DNA of 64,000 nt from an uncultured bacterium (lineage in GTDB: Bacteria; Planctomycetota; UBA1135; GCA-002686595): assembly GCA_902826945.1 (NCBI GenBank), contig CADEGS010000005.1, positions 9,785 through 73,784 of the forward strand, in the 5' to 3' direction. Numbering within the stretch: position 1 is the stretch's first letter; each line of letters starts with the position of its first letter. This document shows, piece by piece, positions 20,843 through 29,392 of the stretch. Position numbers and translations under genes: made by a program. The notes below the pieces were generated by a model. That model made no database searches. It was not told the origin of the DNA and saw only the letters and a list, made by a program, of their open reading frames with translations.

Positions 20843-22065
20843 GCGCAGAGCTCGCGGTACACGTCCAGCAAGGCCTGTGCCCGGCGCTCCCAGCGCATGC
20901 CGTCGATCTCCAGCCGGCCGGCCTCGGCGAGCTGGCGGCGTAGCGACGGGTCGCGCGCGAGGGTCAGCACCTGGCTCGCCAGGCCGGCGGTGTCCCAGAA
21001 ATCGTACTTCGGGCAGCTCGCGAGCACCTCGGCCACGCCGCTCTGGCGCGAGACGATGACGGGCACGGCGCGCGAGAGCGCCTCCAGCGGGGTCAGGCCG
21101 AAGGGCTCGGAGACCGAGGAGAGCACGAACAGGTCCGCGTCGGCGTAGACCTCCTCGACCTCCTCCTGGCTCAGGCGGCCGGTGAAGCGCACGTGGCGCC
21201 CGAGGCCGAGCGCGGCGGCGTACTCGACCATCTCGGGCAGGAGGTCGCCGGTGCCGCCGAGCACGAAGCGCACGCCGGGGTCGGCCGCCACGACGTCGCG
21301 CGCGGCCTCGAGGAAGTAGCGCGGGCCCTTCTGCGCCGTCACGCGGCCGAGGAACAGCACCGTGCAGCGCGCGCGGGCGTCGCGGCGCGGGGCGCGCTCG
21401 CAGCGCTCGGCCGGCCGCACCGCGTTGTGCACCACGCGCAGCTTCTCGACCGGGACGCCGTAGTCCTCGCGCACGCGTCGCGCGGTGAAGCGGCTGACGC
21501 ACACGACGCGCCCGGCGGCGCGCAGCCCGGCCGCCTCGGCGGCGCGGATGCGCTCGTCGCCCGCGTCGCCGCTGCGGTCGCGCTCGCAGGCGTGCACGTG
21601 GCACACGAGCGGCCGCCCCGTGCGCTCGCGCACGCGGCGCGCCGCGGCGAAGGTCATCCAGTCGTGCGCGTGCACGACGTCGAAGGGCTCGCTCCCGACC
21701 AGCTCGCACACCACGTCGGCGTAGCGCTCGACCTCCTCGAACAGGCCGTTGCCGTAGGCGCCGGTGAAGCGCGCGCGCGCGCCGCGCTCGTACTCGCGCG
21801 GGCGCTGGTAGGGCTCGAGCGCGCTCTCGATGCCCAGCACGGCCACGCGGCCGCTGCAGGCCAGGACGGGCTCGGGCTCGCGCGCGTGCTCGTTGCAGCC
21901 GAGCACGCGCGCGCCGTGGCGCAGCGCGCGCCCGCGGCTGCGCGGGACGACGAACAGCACCTCGACGTCGAGCGCCGCCAGGCCCTCGCACAGCCCCTGG
22001 CAGGCGACCCCCAGCCCCCCGGTGACGAAGGGCGGGAACTCCCAGCCGAGCATCAGGACCCTCAT
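20839..22065 (-). CDS. GT4 family glycosyltransferase of the glycogen operon
   Basis: A GT-B fold glycosyltransferase of 408 residues. The N-terminal domain begins MRVLMLGWEFPPFVTGGLG; the C-terminal donor domain has FLGRVTAQKGPRYFLEA and SSVSEPFGLTPLEAL (the EX7E element). It resembles the GT4 proteins that accompany GH57 and debranching enzymes in glycogen clusters, where glucan transfer from a nucleotide sugar is presumed. The ATG at 22065 overlaps the stop of the debranching gene (ATGA), and the downstream GH57 start overlaps its stop, so all four genes form one translationally coupled operon. Confidence 0.92.
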   Translation of the reverse strand: MRVLMLGWEFPPFVTGGLGVACQGLCEGLAALDVEVLFVVPRSRGRALRHGARVLGCNEHAREPEPVLACSGRVAVLGIESALEPYQRPREYERGARARFTGAYGNGLFEEVERYADVVCELVGSEPFDVVHAHDWMTFAAARRVRERTGRPLVCHVHACERDRSGDAGDERIRAAEAAGLRAAGRVVCVSRFTARRVREDYGVPVEKLRVVHNAVRPAERCERAPRRDARARCTVLFLGRVTAQKGPRYFLEAARDVVAADPGVRFVLGGTGDLLPEMVEYAAALGLGRHVRFTGRLSQEEVEEVYADADLFVLSSVSEPFGLTPLEALSRAVPVIVSRQSGVAEVLASCPKYDFWDTAGLASQVLTLARDPSLRRQLAEAGRLEIDGMRWERRAQALLDVYRELCA

Positions 22066-24059
22066 GGGCGGCCGCGCTCGAGCGTGTCGGCCAGGCGCAG
22101 GAGCTCGGCCGTGTTCCAGGCCTGCGCGCAGGTCCCGCCGCCGCGCCGCGGCGCGTCCCCATCGAAGACCTCGGCCACGTGGTTCAGGCAGCCCTGGTCG
22201 AGGAGCGGCGCGAAGGCCTCCAGCCGGCGCGCGAGCTCGGCCAGCACCGCCTTGCGCGCGCCGCCCGCGCGCAGCTTCGCCTCGGCCCAGAAGCCGAAGA
22301 GCCAGGGCCACACCGTGCCCTGGTGGTAGGCGCGGTCGCGCTCCTCGGGGCCGCCCTCGTAGCGGCCGGCGTACGCCGCCGAGGCGGGCGCCAGCGTGCG
22401 CAGGCCCTCGGGCACGAGCAGGTCGCGCTCGCAGCGCGCGACCACGCCGGCGCGCTCGCGCGGGCCGAGCGGGCTCGCCTCGAGCGCCGCCGCGATGGCC
22501 ATGTTCGGGCGCACGCTCGGGTCGGCGCGCCCGTCCTTCCACACGTCGGCGAGGTAACCCTGCGGGAGCCAGAAGCGCGCCAGGAAGGCGCGCTCGGCGC
22601 TGCGCCGGCGCGCGCCCCACAGGCGCCGCGCCGGCTTGTCGCCGGTGTGCTCGAAGAGCTCCTCCAGGTAGGACAGGAGCGCGTACCACAGCGCGTTGAT
22701 CTCGACCGGGAAGCCGTCGCGCGGCGTGACCGGCGCGCCGCCGGCGCAGGCGTCCATCCAGGTCGGGTTCAGCCCCTCGCCGCCGACGTGCAGGAGCGAC
22801 TGGTCGTCGGCGCGGATGCCCAGGCCCGTGCCGTCGTGGTGGTGCTCGGCGATCTCGCGCAGCGCCGGCAGGTACTCGTCGAACAGCCGCTCCTCGGGGC
22901 CGCCGGCCTCCTCCCACAGCCGCACCGCGCGCGCGAACCACAGCGCGGCGTCGGCCGAGGCGTAGGCGCTCGTGCGGCGGTCGACGCCGAAGACGTTCGG
23001 CAGGAGGCCGTCCTGCAGGTGCTCGAGCGCGCCCGAGAGCACCGCCGCGCAGCCCTCCAGGTCGCCGCGCGAGAGCGTCAGGCCGGGCAGCGCGACGAAC
23101 GCGTCGCGGCCCCATTCCCCGAACCAGGGGTAGCCCGCGTCCACGCCGTGGCGGCCGCCGTCCGCTCGATAGAGGAAGTCGCGCGCGGCGAGCTCGAGGC
23201 GCGCGCGCAGCGGCGTGCGCGCGGCGAGCAGCGCGGCCGCCTCGGCGCGGCGGCGCTTGGCCTCCTTGCGCCAGGCCGCGAGCGGCCGCGAGGGCGGCGC
23301 GTCCACGGTGGCGGCCACGACGACCTCGCCCTCGAGCGGCAGCTCGAGCACGCCGGGCGAGAACTGGTCCTCGCGCGCGGGATAGCCGCGCGCGGCGTCG
23401 AGCGCGTACGTGATCCCGCGGTACCAGACCGGGTCCTGGACGAAGCGCGCGCCGGGGGCGCTGCAGGTGATCGAGAGCGCCGGCAGCGCGGCGTAGGGCC
23501 GGCAGGAGAAGCCGTCCTCGAGCAGCACCACCGCGGGGTCGAGCGCGTCGTTCTCGAACGTCAGGGCGTCCGCCTCGCGCATCGCGAGCAGCGGCCGCAG
23601 CGCGAGCACGGCGCCCGCGAGCGCGCCCTGCACGCGGTAGCGCACGAGCACCTGGCGCGCGCCCCGCACGAGCAGGATCTCGCGCGTCACGCGCGCGCCC
23701 TCGACGCGGTAGGCCGCGCGCGGGAAGGGCGCGAGCTCGAACGACTCGAGCGCGCGCCAGCCCTCGGGGGCGTGCGTCTCGCCGTAGGCGGCGGCCGACA
23801 GCGCGGCCAGCTCCAGGCCGCCGCGCGTGACGCGCTCCTCGAAGCGCGCGAGGAACACGTGCCGGCGGGCGCCGGGCGCCGGCCGGCCGACGAGCAGGCC
23901 GTGGTAGCGGCGGGTCGGGCACAGGGCCAGGGTCGAGCTCGCGTAGCCGCCGAGCCCGTCGGTCTCCAGCCACTCGCGCGCCAGGAACGCCGCGCGCTCG
24001 GGCTCGCTCGGGGCGACGATGCGCGCGAGCACGGGGTCGGAGCGGGTGGTGCGGGGCAT
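22062..24059 (-). CDS. Glycogen debranching enzyme (amylo-alpha-1,6-glucosidase family)
   Basis: A 665-residue protein with an N-terminal GDE_N-type beta-sandwich (EWLETDGLGGYASST, CPTRRYHGLLV, about residues 25-60) and a C-terminal (alpha/alpha)6 barrel (PWFGEWGRDAFVALPGL, EINALWY, YHQGTVWPWLFGFW, DQGCLNHVAEVFDGD). These match bacterial GH133/GDE_C enzymes that remove alpha-1,6 branches. ATG 24059 (MPRTTRSDP) was preferred to an upstream in-frame ATG because the conserved domain starts soon after it and because the promoter-like TTGATG-N16-TACCCT lies between the two. It is the first gene of the four-gene glycogen operon, divergent from glgC. Confidence 0.92.
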   Translation of the reverse strand: MPRTTRSDPVLARIVAPSEPERAAFLAREWLETDGLGGYASSTLALCPTRRYHGLLVGRPAPGARRHVFLARFEERVTRGGLELAALSAAAYGETHAPEGWRALESFELAPFPRAAYRVEGARVTREILLVRGARQVLVRYRVQGALAGAVLALRPLLAMREADALTFENDALDPAVVLLEDGFSCRPYAALPALSITCSAPGARFVQDPVWYRGITYALDAARGYPAREDQFSPGVLELPLEGEVVVAATVDAPPSRPLAAWRKEAKRRRAEAAALLAARTPLRARLELAARDFLYRADGGRHGVDAGYPWFGEWGRDAFVALPGLTLSRGDLEGCAAVLSGALEHLQDGLLPNVFGVDRRTSAYASADAALWFARAVRLWEEAGGPEERLFDEYLPALREIAEHHHDGTGLGIRADDQSLLHVGGEGLNPTWMDACAGGAPVTPRDGFPVEINALWYALLSYLEELFEHTGDKPARRLWGARRRSAERAFLARFWLPQGYLADVWKDGRADPSVRPNMAIAAALEASPLGPRERAGVVARCERDLLVPEGLRTLAPASAAYAGRYEGGPEERDRAYHQGTVWPWLFGFWAEAKLRAGGARKAVLAELARRLEAFAPLLDQGCLNHVAEVFDGDAPRRGGGTCAQAWNTAELLRLADTLERGRP

Positions 24060-24093
24060 GGCGGGGGGCGCTCGGACGGCGCGGCGCGCGACC

Positions 24094-24121
24094 AGGGTAG
24101 GGCGCCCCCGAGCGACATCAA
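24094..24121 (-). promoter_or_regulatory. Putative sigma-70-type promoter of the glycogen operon
   Basis: On the minus strand TTGATG (24121-24116) is followed after 16 nt by TACCCT (24099-24094), with a predicted start about 28 nt before the debranching enzyme ATG. It is one of the few places in the window with both a -35 and a -10 candidate. Confidence 0.4.
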
Positions 24122-24167
24122 CCCGCCGAGCGACCATCCCGGCGTGGGCGCCCGGCGGGAGCGGCGC

Positions 24168-24173
24168 TACACT
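24168..24173 (+). promoter_or_regulatory. -10-like TACACT upstream of glgC
   Basis: TACACT lies 47 nt before the glgC start in the 161 bp divergent region. It belongs to the recurrent TAnnnT family; no -35 match is evident. Confidence 0.35.
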
Positions 24174-24220
24174 CGGGATCCGCTCGGGGACGCCGCCCTG
24201 CGAACGGTCCCAGGCGCTCG

Positions 24221-25453
24221 ATGAATCTGCAGAACGAGCTGAAGAACACGTTGACGCTCGTGCTCGCGGGGGGGCAGGGAGAGCGGCTGAAGCCGCTGAC
24301 CTCCTCGCGCGCGAAGCCCGCCGTGCCCTTCGGGGGCTCCTACCGGATCATCGACTTCACGCTGTCGAACTGCATCCACTCGGGGCTGCGGCGCATCTTC
24401 GTGCTGACGCAGTACCAGGGGCGCTCGCTCGACGAGCACATCCGCTTCGGCTGGAACTTCCTGCCGCGCCGGCTCGAGCAGTTCATCAGCGTGCGGCCGC
24501 CGCACCACCACGGCAACCACAAGTGGTACCAGGGCACGGCCGACGCGATCTACCAGAACATCGACACGCTCGAGGAGGAGCGCCCGGAGCACGTGCTGAT
24601 CCTCTCGGGCGACCACATCTACAAGATGGACTACGGCCGGATGCTGACCGAGCACCTCGAGCGCGCCGCCGACCTGACGATCGGCGCGGTCGAGATCCCG
24701 GTCAGCGAGAGCCGCCGCTTCGGCGTCTTCGAGACCGACAGCGACGGGCGCGTGCTGTCCTTCCAGGAGAAGCCCGCGCGCGGCCGCGAGATCCCCGGGC
24801 GCGCCGGCTGGTGCTTCGGCTCGATGGGGATCTACGTGTTCAAGGCCGAGCAGCTCCTGCGCCGCCTGCGGCACGACGCCGAGCTCGGCTCGGAGAGCAC
24901 GCACGACTTCGGCAGCGACATCATCCCGCGCATGATCGCCGAGACGAACGTCGTCGCGCACCACTTCCGCGGCATCGACGGCAACCAGCACCCCTACTGG
25001 CGCGACGTGGGCACGCTGGACGCCTACTTCGACGCCAACATGGACCTGTGCAGCGTCGAGCCGCAGTTCAACCTCTACGACGAGAGCTGGCCGACCTACA
25101 CGCTGTGGCACAACGACCCGCCGGCGAAGACGATCTTCGACGAGCCGGACGGCCGGCGCGCGGAGGTCGTGGACTCGCTGCTCTCGCCCGGCGTGGTCGT
25201 CTCGGGCGCCAAGGTGCGCCGCTCGATCCTCTCGAACCGCTGCTTCGTCGACGAGCGCTCCACGATCGAGGACTCGATCCTGTTCCGCGGCACGCGCGTC
25301 GGGAAGCGCGTGCGCATCCGCCGCGCGATCATCGACAAGTGGGTCGACGTGCCCGACGGGACCGAGATCGGCTTCGACCGCGAGGCCGACGCGCGCCGCT
25401 TCACGGTGACCGAGTCGGGCATCGTGGTCGTCCCCCGCCGGCACCGCTTCTAG
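24221..25453 (+). CDS. glgC: Glucose-1-phosphate adenylyltransferase
   Basis: Makes ADP-glucose from glucose-1-phosphate and ATP, the committed step of bacterial glycogen synthesis. The 410-residue length is typical. Signature motifs are LVLAGGQGERLKPLT (nucleotide loop), KPAVPFGGSYRIIDFTLSN, WYQGTADAIYQN, ILSGDHIYKMDY, and the left-handed beta-helix region with VVSGAKVRRSILS near the C-terminus. The gene is divergent from the glycogen degradation/synthesis operon and about 7.5 kb upstream of glgA; the ATP-grasp/esterase cluster lies between them. A hairpin-rich non-coding stretch follows immediately. Confidence 0.97.
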   Translation: MNLQNELKNTLTLVLAGGQGERLKPLTSSRAKPAVPFGGSYRIIDFTLSNCIHSGLRRIFVLTQYQGRSLDEHIRFGWNFLPRRLEQFISVRPPHHHGNHKWYQGTADAIYQNIDTLEEERPEHVLILSGDHIYKMDYGRMLTEHLERAADLTIGAVEIPVSESRRFGVFETDSDGRVLSFQEKPARGREIPGRAGWCFGSMGIYVFKAEQLLRRLRHDAELGSESTHDFGSDIIPRMIAETNVVAHHFRGIDGNQHPYWRDVGTLDAYFDANMDLCSVEPQFNLYDESWPTYTLWHNDPPAKTIFDEPDGRRAEVVDSLLSPGVVVSGAKVRRSILSNRCFVDERSTIEDSILFRGTRVGKRVRIRRAIIDKWVDVPDGTEIGFDREADARRFTVTESGIVVVPRRHRF

Positions 25454-26229
25454 GAGGCGGTCGCCCGAACCGGGGGCTGGCGCGGAACCCGCGCCCGCTC
25501 CCGTGCGTCTCAAGGAGCACGGAATCCCCGTGCGGGCTAGAAGGTGACTCGCATCCGCCGCGCAAGCCTTTCCGACCTCGGTCGGGGGCGAGCTCGGAAA
25601 GGGGTGTGCGGCCCATCCGACCGTGGTCGGATGGGCCGCGCTCGGGGGGGCCGTTCAGGCGAGGTGGCCGCCGGCGGCCCGTGGCTTCGGCCGGCCGAAG
25701 GTGACGAAAGGCCGTCCGTCAATGGGACACAGCGCCCCGAGTCGTCCGGGCAGCCACCTCGTTCGGGATCGGCCGGCGTCCGGCGACGTGGCTCGCCGGG
25801 AGCGCTCCCGCGCGCGCACGCTGCCGCGGGAACGGGGCGACGCCGGCGCGCCCTTGCGGGCGGCCGGGAGCGCGGCGAGCGAAACGAAGGCGCCTGGAAG
25901 CATGGGACACCGGTTGCCCGGGTCACGCGCGCCGGGGACCGGAGGTCCCGATGGGGGGGGCGGCGCGGCGCAGACCCGGAGCCCTCTTCCGACGCCGGAA
26001 GAGGCCCCCACTCTTTCGGCTCGGCGCGGCGGCGCTTGAAGCGATTTTGCGCGGAATCTCGCCGCGCGACGCATCGCTAGCGGGGGCCTCGCATCCCTCA
26101 CCGTCTCGTGAGCAGAATCGCCGCACCCCGGGTGCTGATCGGCGCTTCGCGGCCGAAGCGCGTGCAGGCGACCTCGGCGAGGGAGGGACGTGCCGAGCGG
26201 CGCGCCCGGGATAGGCGCGCGACGGCGGG
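25454..26229. other. Hairpin-rich non-coding region
   Basis: This 776 bp interval has no ORF that looks like a protein; the short ORFs in it are Arg/Pro-rich and overlap on both strands. It holds at least ten inverted repeats: GCACGG-aatcc-CCGTGC (25517-25533), a 14 bp stem with one mismatch (25567-25602), a perfect 15+15 bp stem (25608-25639), CTTCGGCCGGCCGAAG (25685-25700), CGGGAGCGCTCCCG (25797-25810), GGGACC-gga-GGTCCC (25935-25949), CCTCTTCCG-acgc-CGGAAGAGG (25983-26004), GCGCGG-aatctcg-CCGCGC (26049-26067), GCACCC-c-GGGTGC (26123-26135) and GCGCTTCG-cggc-CGAAGCGC (26142-26161). ATGGGACAC occurs twice (25722, 25902). It could be a structured RNA, paired terminators or decayed DNA. Confidence 0.6.
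25608..25639. repeat. Perfect 15 bp inverted repeat with 2 nt centre
   Basis: GCGGCCCATCCGACC (25608-25622), centre GT, then its exact reverse complement (25625-25639). It follows a second hairpin (25567-25602) whose stem contains the related sequence TTCCGACC. There is no T-run after it, so a simple intrinsic terminator is not obvious; protein-binding site and structured RNA remain possible. Confidence 0.7.
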
Positions 26230-26961
26230 CTAGAGCAGCTCGTCGAGGTACTTCGGGAGCATCTCGCGCCAGGTCGGCCAGTCGTGGTCGTAGCGCTCGC
26301 CCCAGGCGTCCACGCGGTTGGGGATGCCGCGCCGGCCGAGCACGTCTGCCGCGCGCCAGGACTGGCCGGGCTCCTCCCAGCGGCCGTCGCCGTGCGTCAG
26401 CAGCACGAAGCGGCTGCGCAGACGCTGGAGGTGCTCGCTCTCGGGCATGCTGGGCAGGAAGTGCAGGGGCGAGGCGTCGTGGTACTCGCGCGTCGTCCCG
26501 CCCTCGAGGAACTTGCCGATGTCGTAGGTGCCGCTCATGCAGATCGCCTTGGAGAAGACGTCGGGGTGGCGGCAGATCGAGGCCAGCGCGTTGAAGGCGC
26601 CGATCGAGGGCCCGGTGGCGATGACCTCGACCGAGTCGTCGCGGCAGTCGGCGCGGATGGCGGGCACGACCTCGTGGTAGATGAACGCGTCGAAGCGGTT
26701 CTGCATCTCGCCGGCGTAGCGCGTGGAGTTGTCCTCCTTGATCCACGCCTGGCCGGCGACGCTGTCCACGCTGTAGAGCTTGATGCGCCCCTCGGCCAGG
26801 TGGCGGTCGAGCGCTCGGGTGACGTGGAAGCGCTCGCACTCCTCGGCGTCCGCGGCGGCGGTGGGGAAGAACAGGACGGGCTGGCCGACCTCGCCCCAGC
26901 GCACGACCCGGACCTCGCGCCCCAGGCGCGGCGAGCGCCACGATTCGGAGACCTTGGACAT
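26230..26961 (-). CDS. Putative esterase, alpha/beta hydrolase (esterase D-like), short form
   Basis: A 243-residue alpha/beta hydrolase of the putative-esterase family. The nucleophile elbow is GPSIG (Ser119), with the oxyanion region near FFPTAAADAEE; the likely catalytic His is His226 in YDHDWPTW, and the acid is probably in THGDGRWEE. No signal peptide is seen, so it is probably cytoplasmic. It is the last gene of the minus-strand ATP-grasp cluster, 16 bp after an ATP-grasp gene. The ATG at 26961 has AGAGGA 4 nt upstream. The natural substrate is unknown; its constant company of ATP-grasp ligases suggests hydrolysis of an ester or amide product of that pathway. Confidence 0.8.
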   Translation of the reverse strand: MSKVSESWRSPRLGREVRVVRWGEVGQPVLFFPTAAADAEECERFHVTRALDRHLAEGRIKLYSVDSVAGQAWIKEDNSTRYAGEMQNRFDAFIYHEVVPAIRADCRDDSVEVIATGPSIGAFNALASICRHPDVFSKAICMSGTYDIGKFLEGGTTREYHDASPLHFLPSMPESEHLQRLRSRFVLLTHGDGRWEEPGQSWRAADVLGRRGIPNRVDAWGERYDHDWPTWREMLPKYLDELL

Positions 26962-26977
26962 CGGGTCCTCTGGCTGG

Positions 26978-28225
26978 CTAGCGGGCGGGCGCCGAGGCGT
27001 CCGCCTCGCGCCACTTCTGGATCTTCGACCAGAAGTGCTCGGTGAACTCGTCCCACTCGTGGTCGGGGAAGAGCGCCTCGACCTTCTTGCGCACGGCGTT
27101 CTTCGCGCGGTCGCTGCCGAAGTACTCCCAGGCGACCTCGTCGAGGTGGGACAGGTGCTTGTCGCAGAAGGCCTCGAAGCGCTCGGTCTGGAAGCGCTCG
27201 TGCGCGATCTTCTCGTACTGCGCGAGCTTCTCCTCGAACGGGAGGTCGCGGTCGGCCACGGCCAGGAACGGCTTCCAGTCGAGCGTCAGCCGCATCGGGC
27301 GCGCCGTCAGGGCGCAGAAGAGCGACCAGCGGATCTTGGCCTTGACCAGCCACGGGAAGTGGACGTGCAGCGAGGTGACCTGCGAGTCCGGGCAGGGGTT
27401 GGCGAAGTCGATCGGGTGCCAGACGCCGGCCTTGAGCAGCGATTCGCAGGAGTTGAAGTCCCAGCCGAAGAAGGCGTTGATCGTGAGCGTGACCGCGCGC
27501 AGGTGCGCGGCGTCGGCGGGGCCGAGCGGCTCCTCCTCCTCGCGGTAGCGCGCGTGCAGCGGCTGGTCGGGGTCGTAGCGCACGACCTTCGTCTGCGGCC
27601 CGAGCCCGATGCAGCGCACGAAGTCCTCGTAGGGCGAGATGCCGGCCTGGATGTGCATCACCAGCCGCCCGCTCTTCTCGTACGCCGCGCGCAGCGCCTC
27701 CTCGTCGTCGATCTTCGTGACGCCCACCCAGCCGCCGCCGTCGTACGGCTTCATGAAGCACGGGTAGCCGAGCGTCTTGCCGACCTCGCCCAGGTCGAAC
27801 AGCTTCGCGTAGCGGTTCAGCGTGGTGTCGAGGTCGGGCAGGCTGGCGTACTCCTTGGGCGGCACGAGCCACGTGTCGGGGATGGGCATCCCGAGCCGCA
27901 TCATCGCGCAGTACGTGGTCTGCTTCTCCATCGACTGCACGGCCCACGGGTTGTTGAACACGTAGACGCCGTCCAGCAGGATGGCCTTCTTGATCCACTC
28001 GCGGCTGGTGCTGTACCAGTGCGTGAGGCGGTCGATCACGACGTCGTAGCGCGTCGGCTGGCGCAGCGCGAACGGCTCGATCGTGACGCGCTCGACCTCG
28101 ACGCCGATCTCGTTCTTCCCGGAGCGGACGCGCAGCCCGAGCTCGCGGACGATGTCCTCGTAGCAGATCGGCCAGCACACGTCCGCGCCCAGCGACAGCC
28201 CGATCTTCTTCGTCTGCTTCGCCAA
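26978..28225 (-). CDS. ATP-grasp ligase (RimK-like), divergent member of the cluster
   Basis: A 415-residue ATP-grasp protein. The ATP-binding region is GYPCFMKPYDGGGWVGV (about residues 153-168), and INAFFGWDFNSCES plus HPIDFANPCPD supply the metal-binding acidic/Asn positions near the C-terminal side of the fold. It is not closely similar to the three other ATP-grasp proteins here, so it probably catalyses a different ligation. The start is TTG at 28225 (TTG-GCG-AAG), supported by GGGAGGA 7 nt upstream on the minus strand. Family members join a carboxylate to an amine through an acyl phosphate. Substrates are unknown. The gene sits between two esterase genes. Confidence 0.82.
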   Translation of the reverse strand: MAKQTKKIGLSLGADVCWPICYEDIVRELGLRVRSGKNEIGVEVERVTIEPFALRQPTRYDVVIDRLTHWYSTSREWIKKAILLDGVYVFNNPWAVQSMEKQTTYCAMMRLGMPIPDTWLVPPKEYASLPDLDTTLNRYAKLFDLGEVGKTLGYPCFMKPYDGGGWVGVTKIDDEEALRAAYEKSGRLVMHIQAGISPYEDFVRCIGLGPQTKVVRYDPDQPLHARYREEEEPLGPADAAHLRAVTLTINAFFGWDFNSCESLLKAGVWHPIDFANPCPDSQVTSLHVHFPWLVKAKIRWSLFCALTARPMRLTLDWKPFLAVADRDLPFEEKLAQYEKIAHERFQTERFEAFCDKHLSHLDEVAWEYFGSDRAKNAVRKKVEALFPDHEWDEFTEHFWSKIQKWREADASAPAR

Positions 28226-28252
28226 CGCTCGTCCTCCCTGAGCGGCCCGAGC

Positions 28253-29392
28253 TTACTCGTAGACCATCCAGAGCGGGCCGGGAAAAAGCCAGGAGAGCCC
28301 CTCGCGCAGGCGGTCGCGCCAGTTCTCCCAGTTGTGGCCGTCGCGCGCCTCGGTGTACTTCACCTGCATGCCCGTGGACTGCAAGAGCGGCAGCAGCGAG
28401 CGGTTGTAGTAGATCAGCGACTCGTACGTGCCGCACGAGAGGTACACGGCCTTGGCCGGGTGACCCGGACTCGCGCGGAACGCGTTCACGAACTTGACGA
28501 CGGGGTCGAAGAGCGGGCCGCGGTCGTGCTCGCCGATGTCGGTGAAGGCGAACGAGCCCGAGAGCAAGAGCAGGCGGTCGAACACGCCCGGATGGCGCCA
28601 GGCGGCCGAGAGCGACGCCACCGCGCCGAAGCTCGCGCCGGCCAGCGCGCGCGCCGAGGGATCCTCGATCAGCGGGAAGCGCTCCTGCAGCGCGCCCACC
28701 AGCTCCTCGGCCAGGAAGCGGCCGTGGCGCTCGTCCGCGGCGTACTCCTGCAGGCGCGCGGGCGAGTCGATCAGCGCCACGACCATCGGCGGGATCTCGA
28801 GCCGGTGGATCAGGTTGTCGAGCACCGTCTGGAGAGCGGTGTAGCGCAGGAAGTCGCTGCCGTCGTGCATCACGAGCAGCGGGTAGCGGCGGTCGGGGTG
28901 GAAGCGCGCCGGCAGGTAGACCTTGAGCGGCCGCGGCCCGCGGAACACGTCGCTCACGAAGCGCAGTTCCTCGATGCGACCGGGGCGCGTCTCGGGGTCG
29001 GGCACGGCCCACCACGGCAGCTCGTAGCCGGTCGCGTGCACGACCGAGTTCGCGCCGTAGGGGTCGGCCGCGCGGTGGGGGTTGAGCGGGTCCTGGATCA
29101 GCCGGCGCGCGCCGCCGAGCTGCACCTCGAGCTTGTACTCGACGCGCGAGCCCTCGGGGATCTCGATCGTGAGCAGCCACAGGTCGGTGCCGGGCAGGCG
29201 CTCGAACGGCTGCTCCTGGGGCAGGCCGAAGATCCAGTGCCGCAGGTACACCGCGTCGGCCGGGCCGCGGAAGGCGAAGGTCGCCCGCCGGCCCTCGAGC
29301 AGCGGGAACTCGTGGTCCGCCAGGAAGGCCTCGATCTTCTCCGGGCTGTCGAGACCGCGGCCCTCCAGCGCGTCGAGCGCGCTCAGCTCCAT
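28253..29392 (-). CDS. Enterochelin-esterase-like hydrolase with N-terminal E-set (CBM48-like) domain
   Basis: A 379-residue protein resembling the Fes/esterase D family. Residues about 30-120 look like an immunoglobulin-like E-set domain (RRATFAFRGPADAVYLRHW, WLLTIEIPEGSRVEYKLEV), and about 145-379 form an alpha/beta hydrolase with nucleophile Ser254 in GASFG and a probable catalytic His in RDGHNWENW. E-set domains of this type occur both in Fes and in glycogen-active enzymes, so the link to the flanking glycogen genes is suggestive only. The start overlaps the S51-like gene by 10 bp, so the two are co-translated. The substrate is unknown. Confidence 0.85.
   Translation of the reverse strand: MELSALDALEGRGLDSPEKIEAFLADHEFPLLEGRRATFAFRGPADAVYLRHWIFGLPQEQPFERLPGTDLWLLTIEIPEGSRVEYKLEVQLGGARRLIQDPLNPHRAADPYGANSVVHATGYELPWWAVPDPETRPGRIEELRFVSDVFRGPRPLKVYLPARFHPDRRYPLLVMHDGSDFLRYTALQTVLDNLIHRLEIPPMVVALIDSPARLQEYAADERHGRFLAEELVGALQERFPLIEDPSARALAGASFGAVASLSAAWRHPGVFDRLLLLSGSFAFTDIGEHDRGPLFDPVVKFVNAFRASPGHPAKAVYLSCGTYESLIYYNRSLLPLLQSTGMQVKYTEARDGHNWENWRDRLREGLSWLFPGPLWMVYE

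Noticed and set aside
25567..25700. Hairpin series as a CRISPR array
   Set aside because: The hairpins differ in sequence and spacing; there is no repeated unit with regular spacers.
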